Origin: Wyeomyia smithii
Taxonomy: Eukaryota; Arthropoda; Insecta; Diptera; Culicidae
Direction: 5' to 3'
Assembly: GCF_029784165.1 (NCBI RefSeq)
Contig: NC_073695.1
Location: 96,825,485-96,889,484 of the forward strand
DNA length: 64,000 nucleotides
Position 1 is the first letter of the stretch. Every line of letters starts with the position of its first letter. The translations under genes were made by a program, and so were the position numbers. A model generated the notes under the pieces. That model was not told where the DNA came from and did not search any database. It worked only from the letters and a program-made list of their open reading frames with translations. Of the stretch, positions 11,870-23,217 are shown piece after piece.

Positions 11870-14690
11870 TTTTGCCTTTCTCCTAGAAAGGTATAGCAAT
11901 CACTTGTAAAACCGAAAGTATAAAAGTGCTCCAAAGGGCCGAATGGCATATATCACTCGACTCAGTTCGACAAGCTGAGCATTTTCTGTATGTGTGTGTG
12001 TGTGTATGTGCAGATTTTTATTTTCACTCACTTTTCTCAGAGATGGCTGGACCGATTTTCATGAAATTAATTGCAAATGGAAGGTCTTGTTGTCCCATAA
12101 AACACTATTAAATTTCATTGTAATCGGAATTTTAGTTTAGAGGTTATGTATCAAAATGTGAAAATCACGAAAGATCATTATCTCGAAAACTACACAACCG
12201 ATTTGAACAAAATTGATTTCAAATGAACCTGCTACCTTAAAAACCCTTAACTTTTGAATTTTATGAAGATTGAACTTGTGGTTCAAAAGTTATGAAAAAA
12301 AAAACGTGTTCTGAAGACTGTTTAATCTCATTCATGTTTCTCAGAGATGTCTGGACCGATTTTCATAAAATCAGTGTCAAATGGAAGGTCTAGTTTCCCC
12401 ATAAGACCCTATTGATTTGTTTTGCAATCGGACTATTACTTTGCCTGTTATGTTTAAAAATGTGAAATCATGCTATGAAAAGGAACATATTCCGAAGACT
12501 ACTTGGTCTCACTCACTTTTCTCAAAGATGGCTGACCCGATTTCCACAAAATTAGTGTCAAATTAAATGTATAGCTGCCTCATAACACCCTATTGAATTT
12601 TACTGTAAGCGGACTGTAACTTCGTCTGTAATGTATCGAAATGTGAAAATCACGAAACTTCATTATCTCAGAAACTACACAACCGATTTGAACAATATCA
12701 ATATGAAATGAACGAAGTAGTTAAGGGGTAACTGATGAATTATGATTGAACACTTGGTTTAAAAGTTTGGCTGCCCTATACGTTCCTATTTCATTTAATT
12801 ACAATTGAACTTAAGCAACCGTTATGTATTAAATTGTTAATAAAATGTCATACGAACGAGTCATCTCCGAACTTACAAATAACAAAATTCATAACAATTT
12901 GATATGTGGCTCAAAAGTTATGGAGAGCGAAGAAATTCAAATACTATTTAAAACTATACCTGCTTTGATCGATATATGTGGCCTCAACATAATTTAAATG
13001 TGGTATCGTACTATTTGAACGTTCCAATTTAATTGATTCCTTGCGATGTGTTAAAAGTCTGCAAATGCACGACGAATCGGCCATAGGATAAGATCAAAGT
13101 CAAATAACAAATCGTTTGAAATGATTGGGTCTATCGAAATGACAATATCCTCGACTTTTGTCTTCTGTACATTGCCTTTAGTCTGAATATATATGGGTGG
13201 TATTCGGTCATTTTTAGCAGATTTTCTGGCATCAATCTGACACCGGAAATACCCATATTTGGAGGTATTTAGTTATTTAGGTTGTTTTCCAGAAACTAAA
13301 AGTGGTCGTCTTTAAATTCAAAATGGTGTCCAGGGTCAATGTTTGGTTTCTATGCATCATCTCGATTTCAGAAATATTCATCTTGAGTATTATTCGGTCA
13401 TTTTCGACTGTTTCCTAAAAGTTGCCATTTAGCAATTCAAAATGGTGCCTGAGGTCAATTGTTAGCTCATTGCATCATTCTAGTTTCAGATCTACTCATA
13501 TTGGATGGTATTTGGGTATTTTAGGCTGTTCTTCACAAACCGGAAGTCGCCATCTTGGATTTCAAAATGGTATTTGAGATAATTTCTAGCCTCTGAGCGT
13601 CATTCTGGTTCAAGAAACACCTTTATTGGGTGTTATTCGATCATTTTCGACTGTTTCCCAGGAACCGGAAGTCGCCAACCTAGAATCCAAAATGGCATGT
13701 GTGGTTGATTTCAGCTGCTGTGTATCATTCTAGATCCGGAGATACTCATGTCAGACGGAAATCGGCCATTTTTGGCTGTTTCCAGAAACCAGAAGTTGCC
13801 ATCCTACAATTCATAGTGGTGTTCTTGCAGCATTCTGGCTCCGGAGATACTCATATTGGGTGGTATTTGGTCACTTTGGGCTGTTTTTCAGATACCAAAA
13901 GTCGTCATTTTGAACTTTAAATTTGCCTGTGGAATCAATTTCTGTCATCTGGGCGTAATTCTGGTTCCGAAAACATTCATATTGAATGATATTTGGTCAT
14001 TTCCGGCTGTTTGCCAGACACCGGAAGTCACCATCATAAAATTCAAGATTGTGTCTGTGATCAGTTTTTAGCTTCTGTGTATCTTTCTGGTTCCGGAGAT
14101 ACTCATATTTAACGGGAATCGTCCATTTTAGGCTGATTTCCAGAAACCGGAAGTTGCTATCTTACAATTCAAAATGATGCCTAAGGTCGATTATGGAACA
14201 AATTTGGTTCCATTTAGTTGGTTAGCTCTCGAGATGTGCAGAAATTTGTGTTTCATTTGTATGGCATCCCTTCCTTCCAAAAAAAAGGAGGGGTTTCAAA
14301 ACATTATGGACATATTTTTTACCCCTTAAAACATCTACATGCCAAATTCGGTTTCATTTGCTTGGTTTGTTCTTGAGTTGTGCAGAAATTTATGTTTTAT
14401 TTGTATGGGACCCCTCCCTTCCAGAAAAGGGAGGGGTCTCAAGCTATCATGGGAACCTTTATCGGCACCAAAAACCCCTACAACAAATTTTCACGCCGAT
14501 CGGTTCCGGATCCGGAATTTCGAGCCTATATGGATCAGACAGACAGACAGATCGGATTGCATTTTTATATGTATAGATTACAACATCAATATTTTTTAAG
14601 AGTGAATATACACTTATTGGATTGAAGCGTTCTTGTAAATCTATTTTTACAAATAAAAGTTTGAATGAGAAAGGCTGGGTCTGACCGCTA
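11870..14690 (+). repeat. Long interspersed repeat enclosing a satellite block
   Basis: It opens with ttgcctttctcctagaaagg and closes near aatgagaaaggctggg, so the outer edges share a cctttct/agaaagg inversion. Early parts repeat the phrase ctcagagatggctggaccg about three times (12038, 12340, 12515). The later part carries the satellite units at 13190-14200, and a distal segment repeats cttccagaa-type phrases before gacagacagacagatcgg at 14540. No protein is recognised. This repeat interrupts the family X copy at 11508-15239. Confidence 0.65.
13190..14200 (+). repeat. Degenerate satellite array, about 9 units of 105-130 bp
   Basis: Each unit holds in order a ggtatttggtcatttt-like phrase, ggctgtttccagaaaccgg, aagtcgccatcttgga and attcaaaatgg, followed by a variable spacer and a catattgggtgg-like junction. 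Units are visible near 13200, 13265, 13390, 13503, 13628, 13755, 13858, 13984 and 14110. They are diverged from one another. The same family, inverted, forms the array at 28085-29930; single or partial units lie at 16440, 21560 and 22270. Confidence 0.8.
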
Positions 14691-15239
14691 GGTGGATTGA
14701 TTTAGGTTTATATAAAACATTCGGCAAGGGGGGACGTGTAGGTAGGCTAAGGTTTAGCGCCTGAGTTATTTATCCAATCGTTTCGTTGTCACAGAATGAA
14801 TTGTATATTTTTGATCAAGCATTCCAATGAACGTATGGATTTTGCTGGAGAACCATGGACAAATTAAGAAAAACGTGTATATTTCGAAATAATTATAATT
14901 TTTCGAGCTTAAATTAGAAAGAACTCGAAAACCAGTGCCTTTAGAATGTTTATTACCAAAAGCTTTTTGATTCAAAATGACTCTCTGCATCTTTTAAAAT
15001 CATCAGAATACAAATATTTTGAAAAATGTTTGAATTAGAATTTTCATAAATAAATCAATCTACCATAAAAAAATTATTTTTCATTTCTCCATCCTGGACT
15101 TTTTTTATAAAGTTGCATATTAACGTCAAGTTTCTTTGAAAAAAAAAAAATAAAAATTCAACTCTTTTTTTTTTAAATTGAAATTTAATGTTTATTTTTA
15201 CTTTTTTTTTGATCAAAAAAGGTTTTTTTTTGTACAGTG

Positions 15240-17316
15240 TATATTTTTTTATGGTGCATTTTTAATTCCCTACAACTCATACTCAGACAGTTTTTCTATA
15301 CAACCAACGGTTTCTGGGCTACAATGCTTCGAATAAAACCTATGCCAAAAGGCATACGCCCTTTTAGAATGTAACTCATGGGTGTAAAAAATCTCTGCAC
15401 CTGTGAAAAATGCCCAGTTTGCTAAGCCAAATACGTGTGCAAAGTTTCATTCAAATCAAAAATGGTCGATTAAATTTTCGCGTATTTCCAGGCGATTTGA
15501 AATGATTTTGCTCTTATATAGAATTGGTGTACAAAATTTTGTTACATTCCATAAGTAATATCAATAATTGAAAATTTCCATCTAACAATTGAGAACAGTA
15601 AGCTTCTCAAGCTGTTAGTCATTTTTTTAAAGAATACCATAGCTAGACAACATACCTTATGCTGTGGGGACAAAAAACATACCCTATGTAAACAATGCAA
15701 GTGTTTTGGTGTATACTGATGTAATTTTGTCGTGAATGTGAATTCCGCACACTGTGCCGTTCAATATAGCTTGACACAATCTCACCCCAAAAGGGCTCGA
15801 AAAGTGTACAGTTTGGAGAAACATTATTTTCTGAGCCGGCACAGGTTCCATGCATAATAATTCCTTAACACATTGGAGACGACTTCCTAACGTACCAACT
15901 GAGCAGTAAGTTGATGTGATTTCTTGATCAGGTTGGTTTTCCTGGGACATTTTCGGATAACGTTATTTGCGCATGTTTTCCACCCTGTACTTTGAAACAT
16001 TCTTTAAGCGAAACAGTTCACTGATATTATCTATATTCCATTTTAAGTTGTGAATAAATATGTTACGTTTCATTAAGTATTGAATTTGAGGTATTAGGTT
16101 TTGTAAATCTCAAGTAATTTAACATACAAACATTTCCCGTTTTGGCTCAATTTCACCCCCGTGGCTTAATCTCACCCCGGCAGACGGTATGCAAAAATTT
16201 TGAAAAAACTAGTTTAAATTCACCAAAGTACGTATTTTCATGGAAACTTGATATTCTCAGTCTCCGACGGTAGGTTTCAACTTAGCTCTTCAATTTTCAA
16301 GCTCTAGATTTTTAGAGTGATGTCTTCTGAATCCAAAGATGGTGAAAGATTTTTTCTAGCATGCACAGATTTGGAGAAAATCAAGTTTTCATAAGAACTC
16401 GTACTTCAGTGAATTCAAACACTGCAGTAACTGCAGTTACCGTTCAAAAATCCAAGATGGTGACCATAAATCAGCTATAGACGCCATTGTGAATTTCGAG
16501 TTGGCGACTTTTGGTTTCTGTAGAACAGTCAATATATTACCGGAACCGGGATGATGCCAAAAGGTTTTAGACACTAATGTGCAAATTACTATGGATATAT
16601 GAATGTGAATCGATGTGATGATTTTGACAACGCCGAAGAAGTAACATGCTAATGCGAATATAAAAAAAAATATATCCAATTGTGACCACAAAAGCATACA
16701 CAGGCGACATCCATAAATTACATAACGCAAAAAAAAATTGAAAACCCAGAGAAAGTGCAAATTAAGATTTCAACAATGATTTGAATCACTTTGAACTGAA
16801 AGCGCAGGTATGTGTAATATGATATAAAATTTTTACGAAAATGGTTCAAAATTTTTCAACTTTCACCTCGGGGCGATAAGTGTTTTCTGCGTAATATATT
16901 CCGTGGAACACGATGAAACTATTCAATTTGAAATAAAATTAGTTGCATTTGCCGAAAAATGTAAATTATATTTTTAAATACAAAAGTAATCAATCTGGCA
17001 ATCCGGTCAGCAAAAAATTTTTTTTGTGGATTCCTTTGCCTATTTGCATCCACCTACCAGTATTTTTCGGACGTCTCACGTCTATAAATTGTAATAAAAA
17101 ACTAATTGAGAAATTAAAAATTATGCTTTCAAAAAGGTTATAATTCGAGAATGGTTCATATAACCCAGTGATGATAAGTATTGCTTACGTGAAATTTTCC
17201 GAGGGACACGATGACACTATCAAATTTAAAATAAAATTGACTGTATTTGCTATAAAGTGCAAATTTAGTTTGAAAATACAAAAAAATTATTTGGCAACAA
17301 TTTCTGTCAAAAATAA
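15240..17316. other. Unclassified repeats, no gene
   Basis: This stretch has CTCACCCC motifs (15772, 16142, 16166), a partial satellite unit at about 16440-16570, and two loosely repeated segments at 16850-16960 and 17150-17290 that share a phrase about an acacgatgaaactatcaaattt-like core with 32570 and 35070. No coding region is supported. The open frames are AT-biased. Confidence 0.5.
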
Positions 17317-17577
17317 GTGGTCCCCGTGACTCTGTGGCTAGCGATGTCGGCCGGCTAGCTCTTCCACACGGTTGTGATATCGGGTTCGATTCCCGATCGA
17401 GCCGAGAATCTTTTCGAGCTGAAAACTTTCTCGACTCAGCACTGGGGCACGGTGTATCGTTGTACTTATCCTAAACATGCAAAATTTACCAAAAACAATA
17501 TCGATAACGGATTCTCTCAACTAATATAGTTGATCTAGACCGCTATTAGCCCCAAGGCTAAGCGTGCGATATTGTTG
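17317..17577 (+). mobile_element. tRNA-headed SINE, family A, copy 2, with 15-bp target duplication
   Basis: It runs from gtggtccccgtgactctg to gcgatattgttg and is flanked by TTCTGTCAAAAATAA at 17302-17316 and again at 17578-17592. It contains the A-box-like segment and B box ggttcgattcccg, then the same body and tail as copy 1. The exact duplication shows a complete LINE-type insertion and fixes both ends of the family, about 261 bp. Confidence 0.92.
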
Positions 17578-17749
17578 TTCTGTCAAAAATAATATTTTTT
17601 CTAGGTTCCTTGGTTTAATTCCTTCAAAAATCACCTATCAGAATCTTTCTTTTTTACGTCTAAGAAATGTAAAAAACGAAGAGGTTTCGACCAGAAATTG
17701 CGTTATTTTGCAAAAAAAGAGGGGGTCCCAAATAGCGGGAGGTATTTCA

Positions 17750-19705
17750 ATCAACATACACGATAGTACATACGATTTAGCCTTTCTGACTATATCTCCT
17801 TCAGTGTGTGAAATTTCGCTTCTTCCGGCAACACTATCGAACTATCTGTTATGAGATAAGATTATTTAGTCCCTAGATAAGTAATGTCGCTGGCGTCACT
17901 GGATTTTTATAGGTTATGTATAGAGATGATCTGCTGGGGAACATAGCGTCAAACGTCGTTACACTGAACGGAATCGTGGAGCCTTTATTAGATGATTTAT
18001 TTTTCAGAAGTATCACACGGGTGAAATTTGTAAAATCATTCGAAATGCTCGATGCACTGATAATTTACGTCAAATGATACGATTCGCTATGCACACTGGT
18101 AAAAATATATAATCAATGAATGATTTCGCATCTGTATTTTCAGTGATATTTGTCCATTTGTAGTTGACAGCATGAATTCAAGCGCATATGTGAAATAGAA
18201 TCATCCAGGGAAGCCCCATTAACCCATTCACAGCGGGTGTTGTTTGACAATTATACTTGAAAATTGGCACGATGAAACTATTTAGTATGGTTAGAGAACA
18301 GATTATTTTCAATATGCAATGATGAGTAATAAGAGTTTGAAGTTCATTTTTCGTATCGTAATCGTACACAAACATGAACTGTTTTACGATTCAGTTTCGC
18401 ACCGTTTTACTTTCGATGTGCGCGTCTATAATCTTTCCCATAGTTAATAACAATCATGCTATTTGTAACTGTTAAGTGTATATTTTTCTTCTAAAAAGAA
18501 TACTTTTTCTTATGTGTTTGAACTGCGCAAGCAAAAGATTATAATCAGTTCTAAAATGAGGTACATTCGTTATTCGGGACTCGTTGTTATAGCTGCTAAT
18601 ATTTGTTTGGTTTTTTGCATAAGAGAGTAAAGGAAAGAAATATTTTTACTTTTGTTAACACGCATACTCTGACAATCTATATGAGAGTTTACGAGAGTGT
18701 GAGCAGCGTTTAAAATCTCTTTGAGCTTCGTAGTCGCGAATGGGGCTTAAGTCAAGTAATGATAATACATTTATGTGCGAGCAATTTGGTTCAGTGTAGT
18801 CTGCTTTTTGCAGTTTTTGTCCATAACAAAGCTCAAAATAGAGATGGGTCTACTAGATCATGATTCTCAAAGAAATTTTCAAGTAGAATTGCGCAAATCG
18901 ACTCTAGTGCTTGGGATCTTTTGCGCAACATGGTTTACCGCGAATAAAATGGGCACACTAACGACATTCCTATCTAGGGACTAAATAATCTTATGTTATG
19001 AGCGTTGATTTTTCGCGCCAAAAGCTTCTTGGGTGCGAACATCCATAGCGACTGGTCGCGTTTTGAAATATAGAGCTGTTGTGTCTATCGCAGGGATTTA
19101 TTTTCAATTTGTTTTAGTGAAATCCTTTTGACTTTACTTCGTCAGAAGTGGTATACGAGCAGGCCAGCCGTTTAAACAATGAGTGGCTGCAGAAGTGGAA
19201 TATCGGGTTCCAACATATCGGGCAACAACGACGGTCGACGGGCAACCATCAAATCCAGCTGAAGAATCTGGAGAAGGAGAGGAAGAAATCGAGAACTGAT
19301 TCTGTTGATGAGTGCATCAACGGATGGGAGCAATAATTATCACGGGAAGTAATTTCGTATTCCGTTTACTTAATCCAAGAAGGAGGCAGGTAACCGTCCA
19401 ATATGACCTAACTTGATGATCGAGAAGATCACTAGTTAGGAATGGCCGAGTTGCAGTGTTATTTTCCTCTTTTTTTCGTGATTAGTTAGCGAGTTTTTTT
19501 GTGATTAAAACTCAGCTATTCCGACTATATTTTCTTCAGTGTGTGAAATTTTGTTCTTTTTGTTCCTCCCATTCCGCTAGCAACACTTCCGATCTGTCAA
19601 ATATTGTGCGAATAGCGACTGGTCGCGTTTCAAACTAAAGAGTTTTTGTGTTTACCGCAGAGTTTTATGGCAACGTGTTTTAGTGAAATCTTTTTGACTT
19701 TACAG
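17750..19705 (+). repeat. Two direct repeats flanking a gag-like segment
   Basis: 17765-17855 continued at 19003-19140 matches 19510-19705. Shared phrases are ttcagtgtgtgaaattt, atagcgactggtcgcg and ttagtgaaatc..ttgacttta. The first copy is split by the MITE at 17856-18994. Between the repeats, a start at 19179 gives MSGCRSGISGSNISGNNDG, then a stop and frame changes. This resembles the low-complexity beginning of a Jockey-type gag (weak). The set could be tandem 5' leaders of a LINE or a small LTR-like element. Confidence 0.4.
17856..18994. mobile_element. 1139-bp MITE with 8-bp target duplication
   Basis: The ends are inverted repeats of about 24 bp beginning ATAAGATTATTTAGTCCC. Both sides carry gttatgag (17848-17855 and 18995-19002). 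The 8-bp duplication fits hAT or P superfamilies, but the terminal bases are not the usual hAT C/TAGNG. No transposase frame is visible inside, so it is non-autonomous. It interrupts the first of two direct repeats; the second (19510-19705) shows the uninterrupted form. Confidence 0.88.
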
Positions 19706-20222
19706 AATAAAAAAACTGTTTCTCAGAACCAGAATAATCAATATCCAAAGATAGAATTATAATGCAAATCATTTCTTGTGGTATGAACAGCATGAAACAA
19801 ATATTCAAGATTAAACTCTAAATTTCCAAAAGATTTTTTGAAAGAGCAAAAGACATTGAACAACGAAAATCTCCTTAAATATCACAAGAATAACAATCAA
19901 GTCGTAAACCATTACAGGAGCAGAGACTAACAAAAATCATATTTGGTATAAAAATGTAAGAAAACAAAAACAAGCAGAAAAACTTAAAATATATCGTATC
20001 ATGTCAAATGAAAGAGACACAAACTATACTAGTTTAACGGAAAGTTAACATAGGAATTTCATCGAAACGCGATAAATCAATTGTGGCACCAATACTGAAA
20101 TTAAGCAGAACAATTCATAAAACAATGGTTTTAATATATTCTGTTGGACGAAACTACTCAATCATCAATCATAGTAACCCATGAGTTAGCAAAAAAAAAT
20201 TGACAGCTCTGACTCTGACTGT

Positions 20223-20679
20223 GATGGCGAAAAAAGTGAACCTACTCCGTTCAGAAGTGTGCGCGTTCAAAGAACGGTACCTCACCGCGTCAAAAACGGA
20301 CATCGTGCGGTACTATGTGGACGCCGGGTATGCCCGTTCCGGTATCTACAACATCTTGACACTATTGGATAACGATCAGAGCATCAAAAGAAAGCCCGGT
20401 TCCGGACTCCAACGACCCTGAGCGACAAGAAGCTTTAAAGGTTGCTGAAGAGGAAGACCGAGGGAAAAGTGGCTACATCGCTGCGTGCACTTGGCCGGGA
20501 GGTTGAAGCATGCGGTAAAACTGTGAAAAAGTATCTGGAGAACATGGACATACATGTCAGGAAGCGAAAGTCCCGTCCACTGGTCTCGAAGCTGCAGGCA
20601 ATGACGCAGCGACAGCGGTTGAATCAGATGGTCAAGTCGATTTTCCCGGTGAATCGCGGCGTGTTAACTGCCTTAACAG
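20223..20679 (+). pseudogene. Mariner/Tc1-superfamily transposase, 5' half, frameshifted
   Basis: From ATG at 20223 the product starts MAKKVNLLRSEVCAFKERYL and has a helix-turn-helix stretch (DIVRYYVDAGYARSGIYNIL). After KPGSG a one-base shift near 20405 moves to the frame with TPTTLSDKKL, a TAA stop, then KRKTEGKVATSLRALG and NMDIHVRKRKSRPLVS. This is the DNA-binding half of an IS630/Tc1/mariner transposase, similar in my recollection to mosquito ITmD37E elements. It ends where the hAT begins, and the right side of the hAT has no recognisable continuation, so the catalytic DDE half was already lost or lies elsewhere. Confidence 0.7.
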
Positions 20680-21539
20680 TAGTGTTCGACATCGGACCGG
20701 GTAGGGTCCGGTAAAAGTCCGGTCCGGTCCGGTCCGAAGTCCGATCGGACCGGAACCTTCAAAGTCCGATTATTTTCCGGACCGGACCGGAACGGAGCCA
20801 TCCGGACTTCGGAACGGACCGGGTAATGCTTTCCGGACCCCGGCATTTTCGGTGAAAAATTTTTTTTTATTAAGGTCATATAACGCAGCAAGTTGTTCAT
20901 TCTTTTTGATTTTCTTCGCTGCTTTTATTAAAAGTCAACTCATATGGCCTTGCTCGCCTTTTTAACATATATATTTTTTAGCATATATATTTTTTAGCAT
21001 ATATGTTTCAAAAACTTTATATTATGTCTAACTCATACAGGAAGGGAAAAAGCGGGGTAGCAACTACAAATTTTTTCATTGTAAGTTCCTAAACGCCAAA
21101 AATGAACACTTCGAAACACCAAAGATGATCATTGTGTTATTCTGTACAAATACGAATCCGGTGATACATATTGAATTTTCTGTATCTCGGTGGCGTAGTT
21201 AAAGAAAGAGGGGGAATTGCAACAACCTTCATTATTTTTGAATTGTCTAATACTTCATAAATTTGTTTTTTTTTTTGTATTGCAAAGTAGAGATCGTTAA
21301 TTTTTATCATCATTTAATTTGATTGCAAGGTGTTTTAAATCTCAAGGGTGTTTTAATGATGTTGGTTTCCAAAAGTTTTTCTTCGCTTTCGCAACAGTGG
21401 ATTGTGAAATTTCTTACGCCTCCTTCAATATGCGGCAAAATTGTAATGTTATGACGGGAACTATTGAATTATTAAAAATGTCGAGACATGTTTTAAACTC
21501 AGATTTCGACCAGTTAGGACTAAAAGAAAGCCAATAAAG

Positions 21540-21790
21540 GTATTTTCGAAACCAAAGTAATATTTAGAGGCCGGAAATCGACCCAAGATGTTAAGATGAC
21601 ATTCTCCGGTTTCTGGAAAACGTTCCAAAATGGTCCAATACCATCCAATATAAATATTTTTTGAACCAGAACAGTGCCGAGACTGTAAATCAAATCTAGA
21701 CGCAATTTTGAAATCCAAGATGGCGACATCCGGTTTCAGAAAATTATCAAACAACGACTATTATGGTTTGTCATGGAACCAAAATGATGC
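21540..21790 (-). repeat. Satellite-family fragment inside the hAT
   Basis: It shows two partial units of the array family in the inverted orientation, with ccaagatggcgacatccgg near 21715 and an accatccaatataaat-like junction near 21640. Another fragment follows the SINE at 22265-22400 (ccaagatggcaatttccgg). Confidence 0.6.
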
Positions 21791-21982
21791 CCAGAGTTGA
21801 AACGGCACCACTTTGAAACTCATACAGTCTATCTCCAGTTTTGCGTGCGATACGTCTTGACGTTAAGTTATTGGAATGACAGTTTTGAAAGCAACTATGA
21901 AAGACCAAAGTTCTGCAAAATGGCGTGAGGGTTGTGAAGTTTAAAAATAACTAATAAAACTATCAGGAAAACCGAAAACCCC

Positions 21983-22228
21983 GTGGTCCCCGTGGTTCTG
22001 TGGTTAGCGATGTCAGTCGGTTAGCTCTCCCACACGGTTGTGATGTCGGGTTCAATTCCCGATCAGGTCGAGGATCTTTTCGAGCTGGAAGTTTTGTCGA
22101 CTCAGCACTGGGGCACGGTGTATCGTTGTACTTTATCCTATAACGAGCCAAATGTGAGGGGACAAAATGATGCGTTGCCCCTTCGGACAACATATTGAGG
22201 GGGTTGGGAAAGAGTGCTATGCCCCCCA
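21983..22228 (+). mobile_element. tRNA-headed SINE, family A, copy 3, with a different 3' tail
   Basis: The head and body match copies 1 and 2 up to about 22135 (cactggggcacggtgtatcg, then ttgtac). After that the usual late segment is replaced by an unrelated stretch with gcgttgccccttcggac and a gccccccaaa end. The B box is ggttcaattcccg. This is either a distinct subfamily or a chimera formed at reverse transcription. Confidence 0.75.
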
Positions 22229-23217
22229 AAGTTGACGCCTACGAAAATATCCAGAAAGAACATTCTGGAACCGCTAAGATACCCAGATATCCGGTTTACG
22301 AAAATGACCGAATACTTCGATGGTAATTATTGGTTGTTTTTGACGTCAAATCCAAGATGGCAATTTCCGGTTTCAAGATAACTGCCAAAAATGATTAGTG
22401 GAAGTTATTGACCTAAACATATTGATACAAGATAAACCATCGTAATCTTATCGACTATCATTCAAAGAACTATTGAAGAAGAGCAGTTTACTTCGAATTT
22501 ATCCCTAGCGATCGCTCTTACATGCAATAATGCAAGCCATGTATATAGCAAACAGCTTTATGTTAGTTAAACATCAAATTTGCGGTCGTGGCTTTGCATA
22601 CAACATTACTAGATAATACCTCATTCAAATTGAAATTTATTCACTAAATAATTCTAAGCTTTACCATAATAAACGTATATTAGCTGTCTTCATAATACAG
22701 CGAATGTAGTTGTAGGCAAATGAAAAAAATGGTTAAGCGAAATCTTCATATGTTTACCAATTAATGATCCTTTGTAAGGGCTTCCATATTATTTTGAAAG
22801 TAAGATCCATATTATGGATTCGATTCAATCAGAGTTAAATAAGACAAAGCCATTCATTATGATAACGTTAGTATTATTGGATTTGGTTTTTGCGAATATA
22901 GACTTAATTCCGACTTTGATGCATTACGAGAAATTCTTGGTGCTTCTTCAATTAGCACGATATGCTTGTGCCTTGTCAAATATATGTTGCTTCCACAAAA
23001 AAATACAACAGGCATAATATCGTCAGATATAAACGATATTCTTTCGAGTGTTGCTGAATATATTCAAAAATTGATTTCCAGGGGAGGCTGAAAATAAAAA
23101 TACGTACAGTCTGCAGACTATGTATATTTTGTACCAAAAAATCTCCTAATTACAGTGATTAGTCCCACGTCACCATTTCATACAACCCTAGGGCTGTATA
23201 CCTTGTAGTATTTTTTA

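Larger units (their letters stand above)
11508..15239 (+). mobile_element. Family X DNA transposon, second copy, split by later insertions
   Basis: 11508-11665 plus 11857-11872 matches 60015-60150 in the fuller copy: start-codon side of the transposase and leader, with shared gcaatcgtatttatatacg and tagtgttgcacgacaaacat. 14773-15239 matches the long terminal repeat of that copy and ends with gtacagtg at 15239. Between them sit a hAT MITE and a satellite-bearing repeat of about 2.8 kb. The left terminal repeat and most of the coding region are missing. Confidence 0.65.

Noticed and set aside
21963..22229. 88-codon minus-strand frame
   Set aside because: It is the reverse of a SINE-A copy; the frame is a shadow of the tRNA-like head and body.
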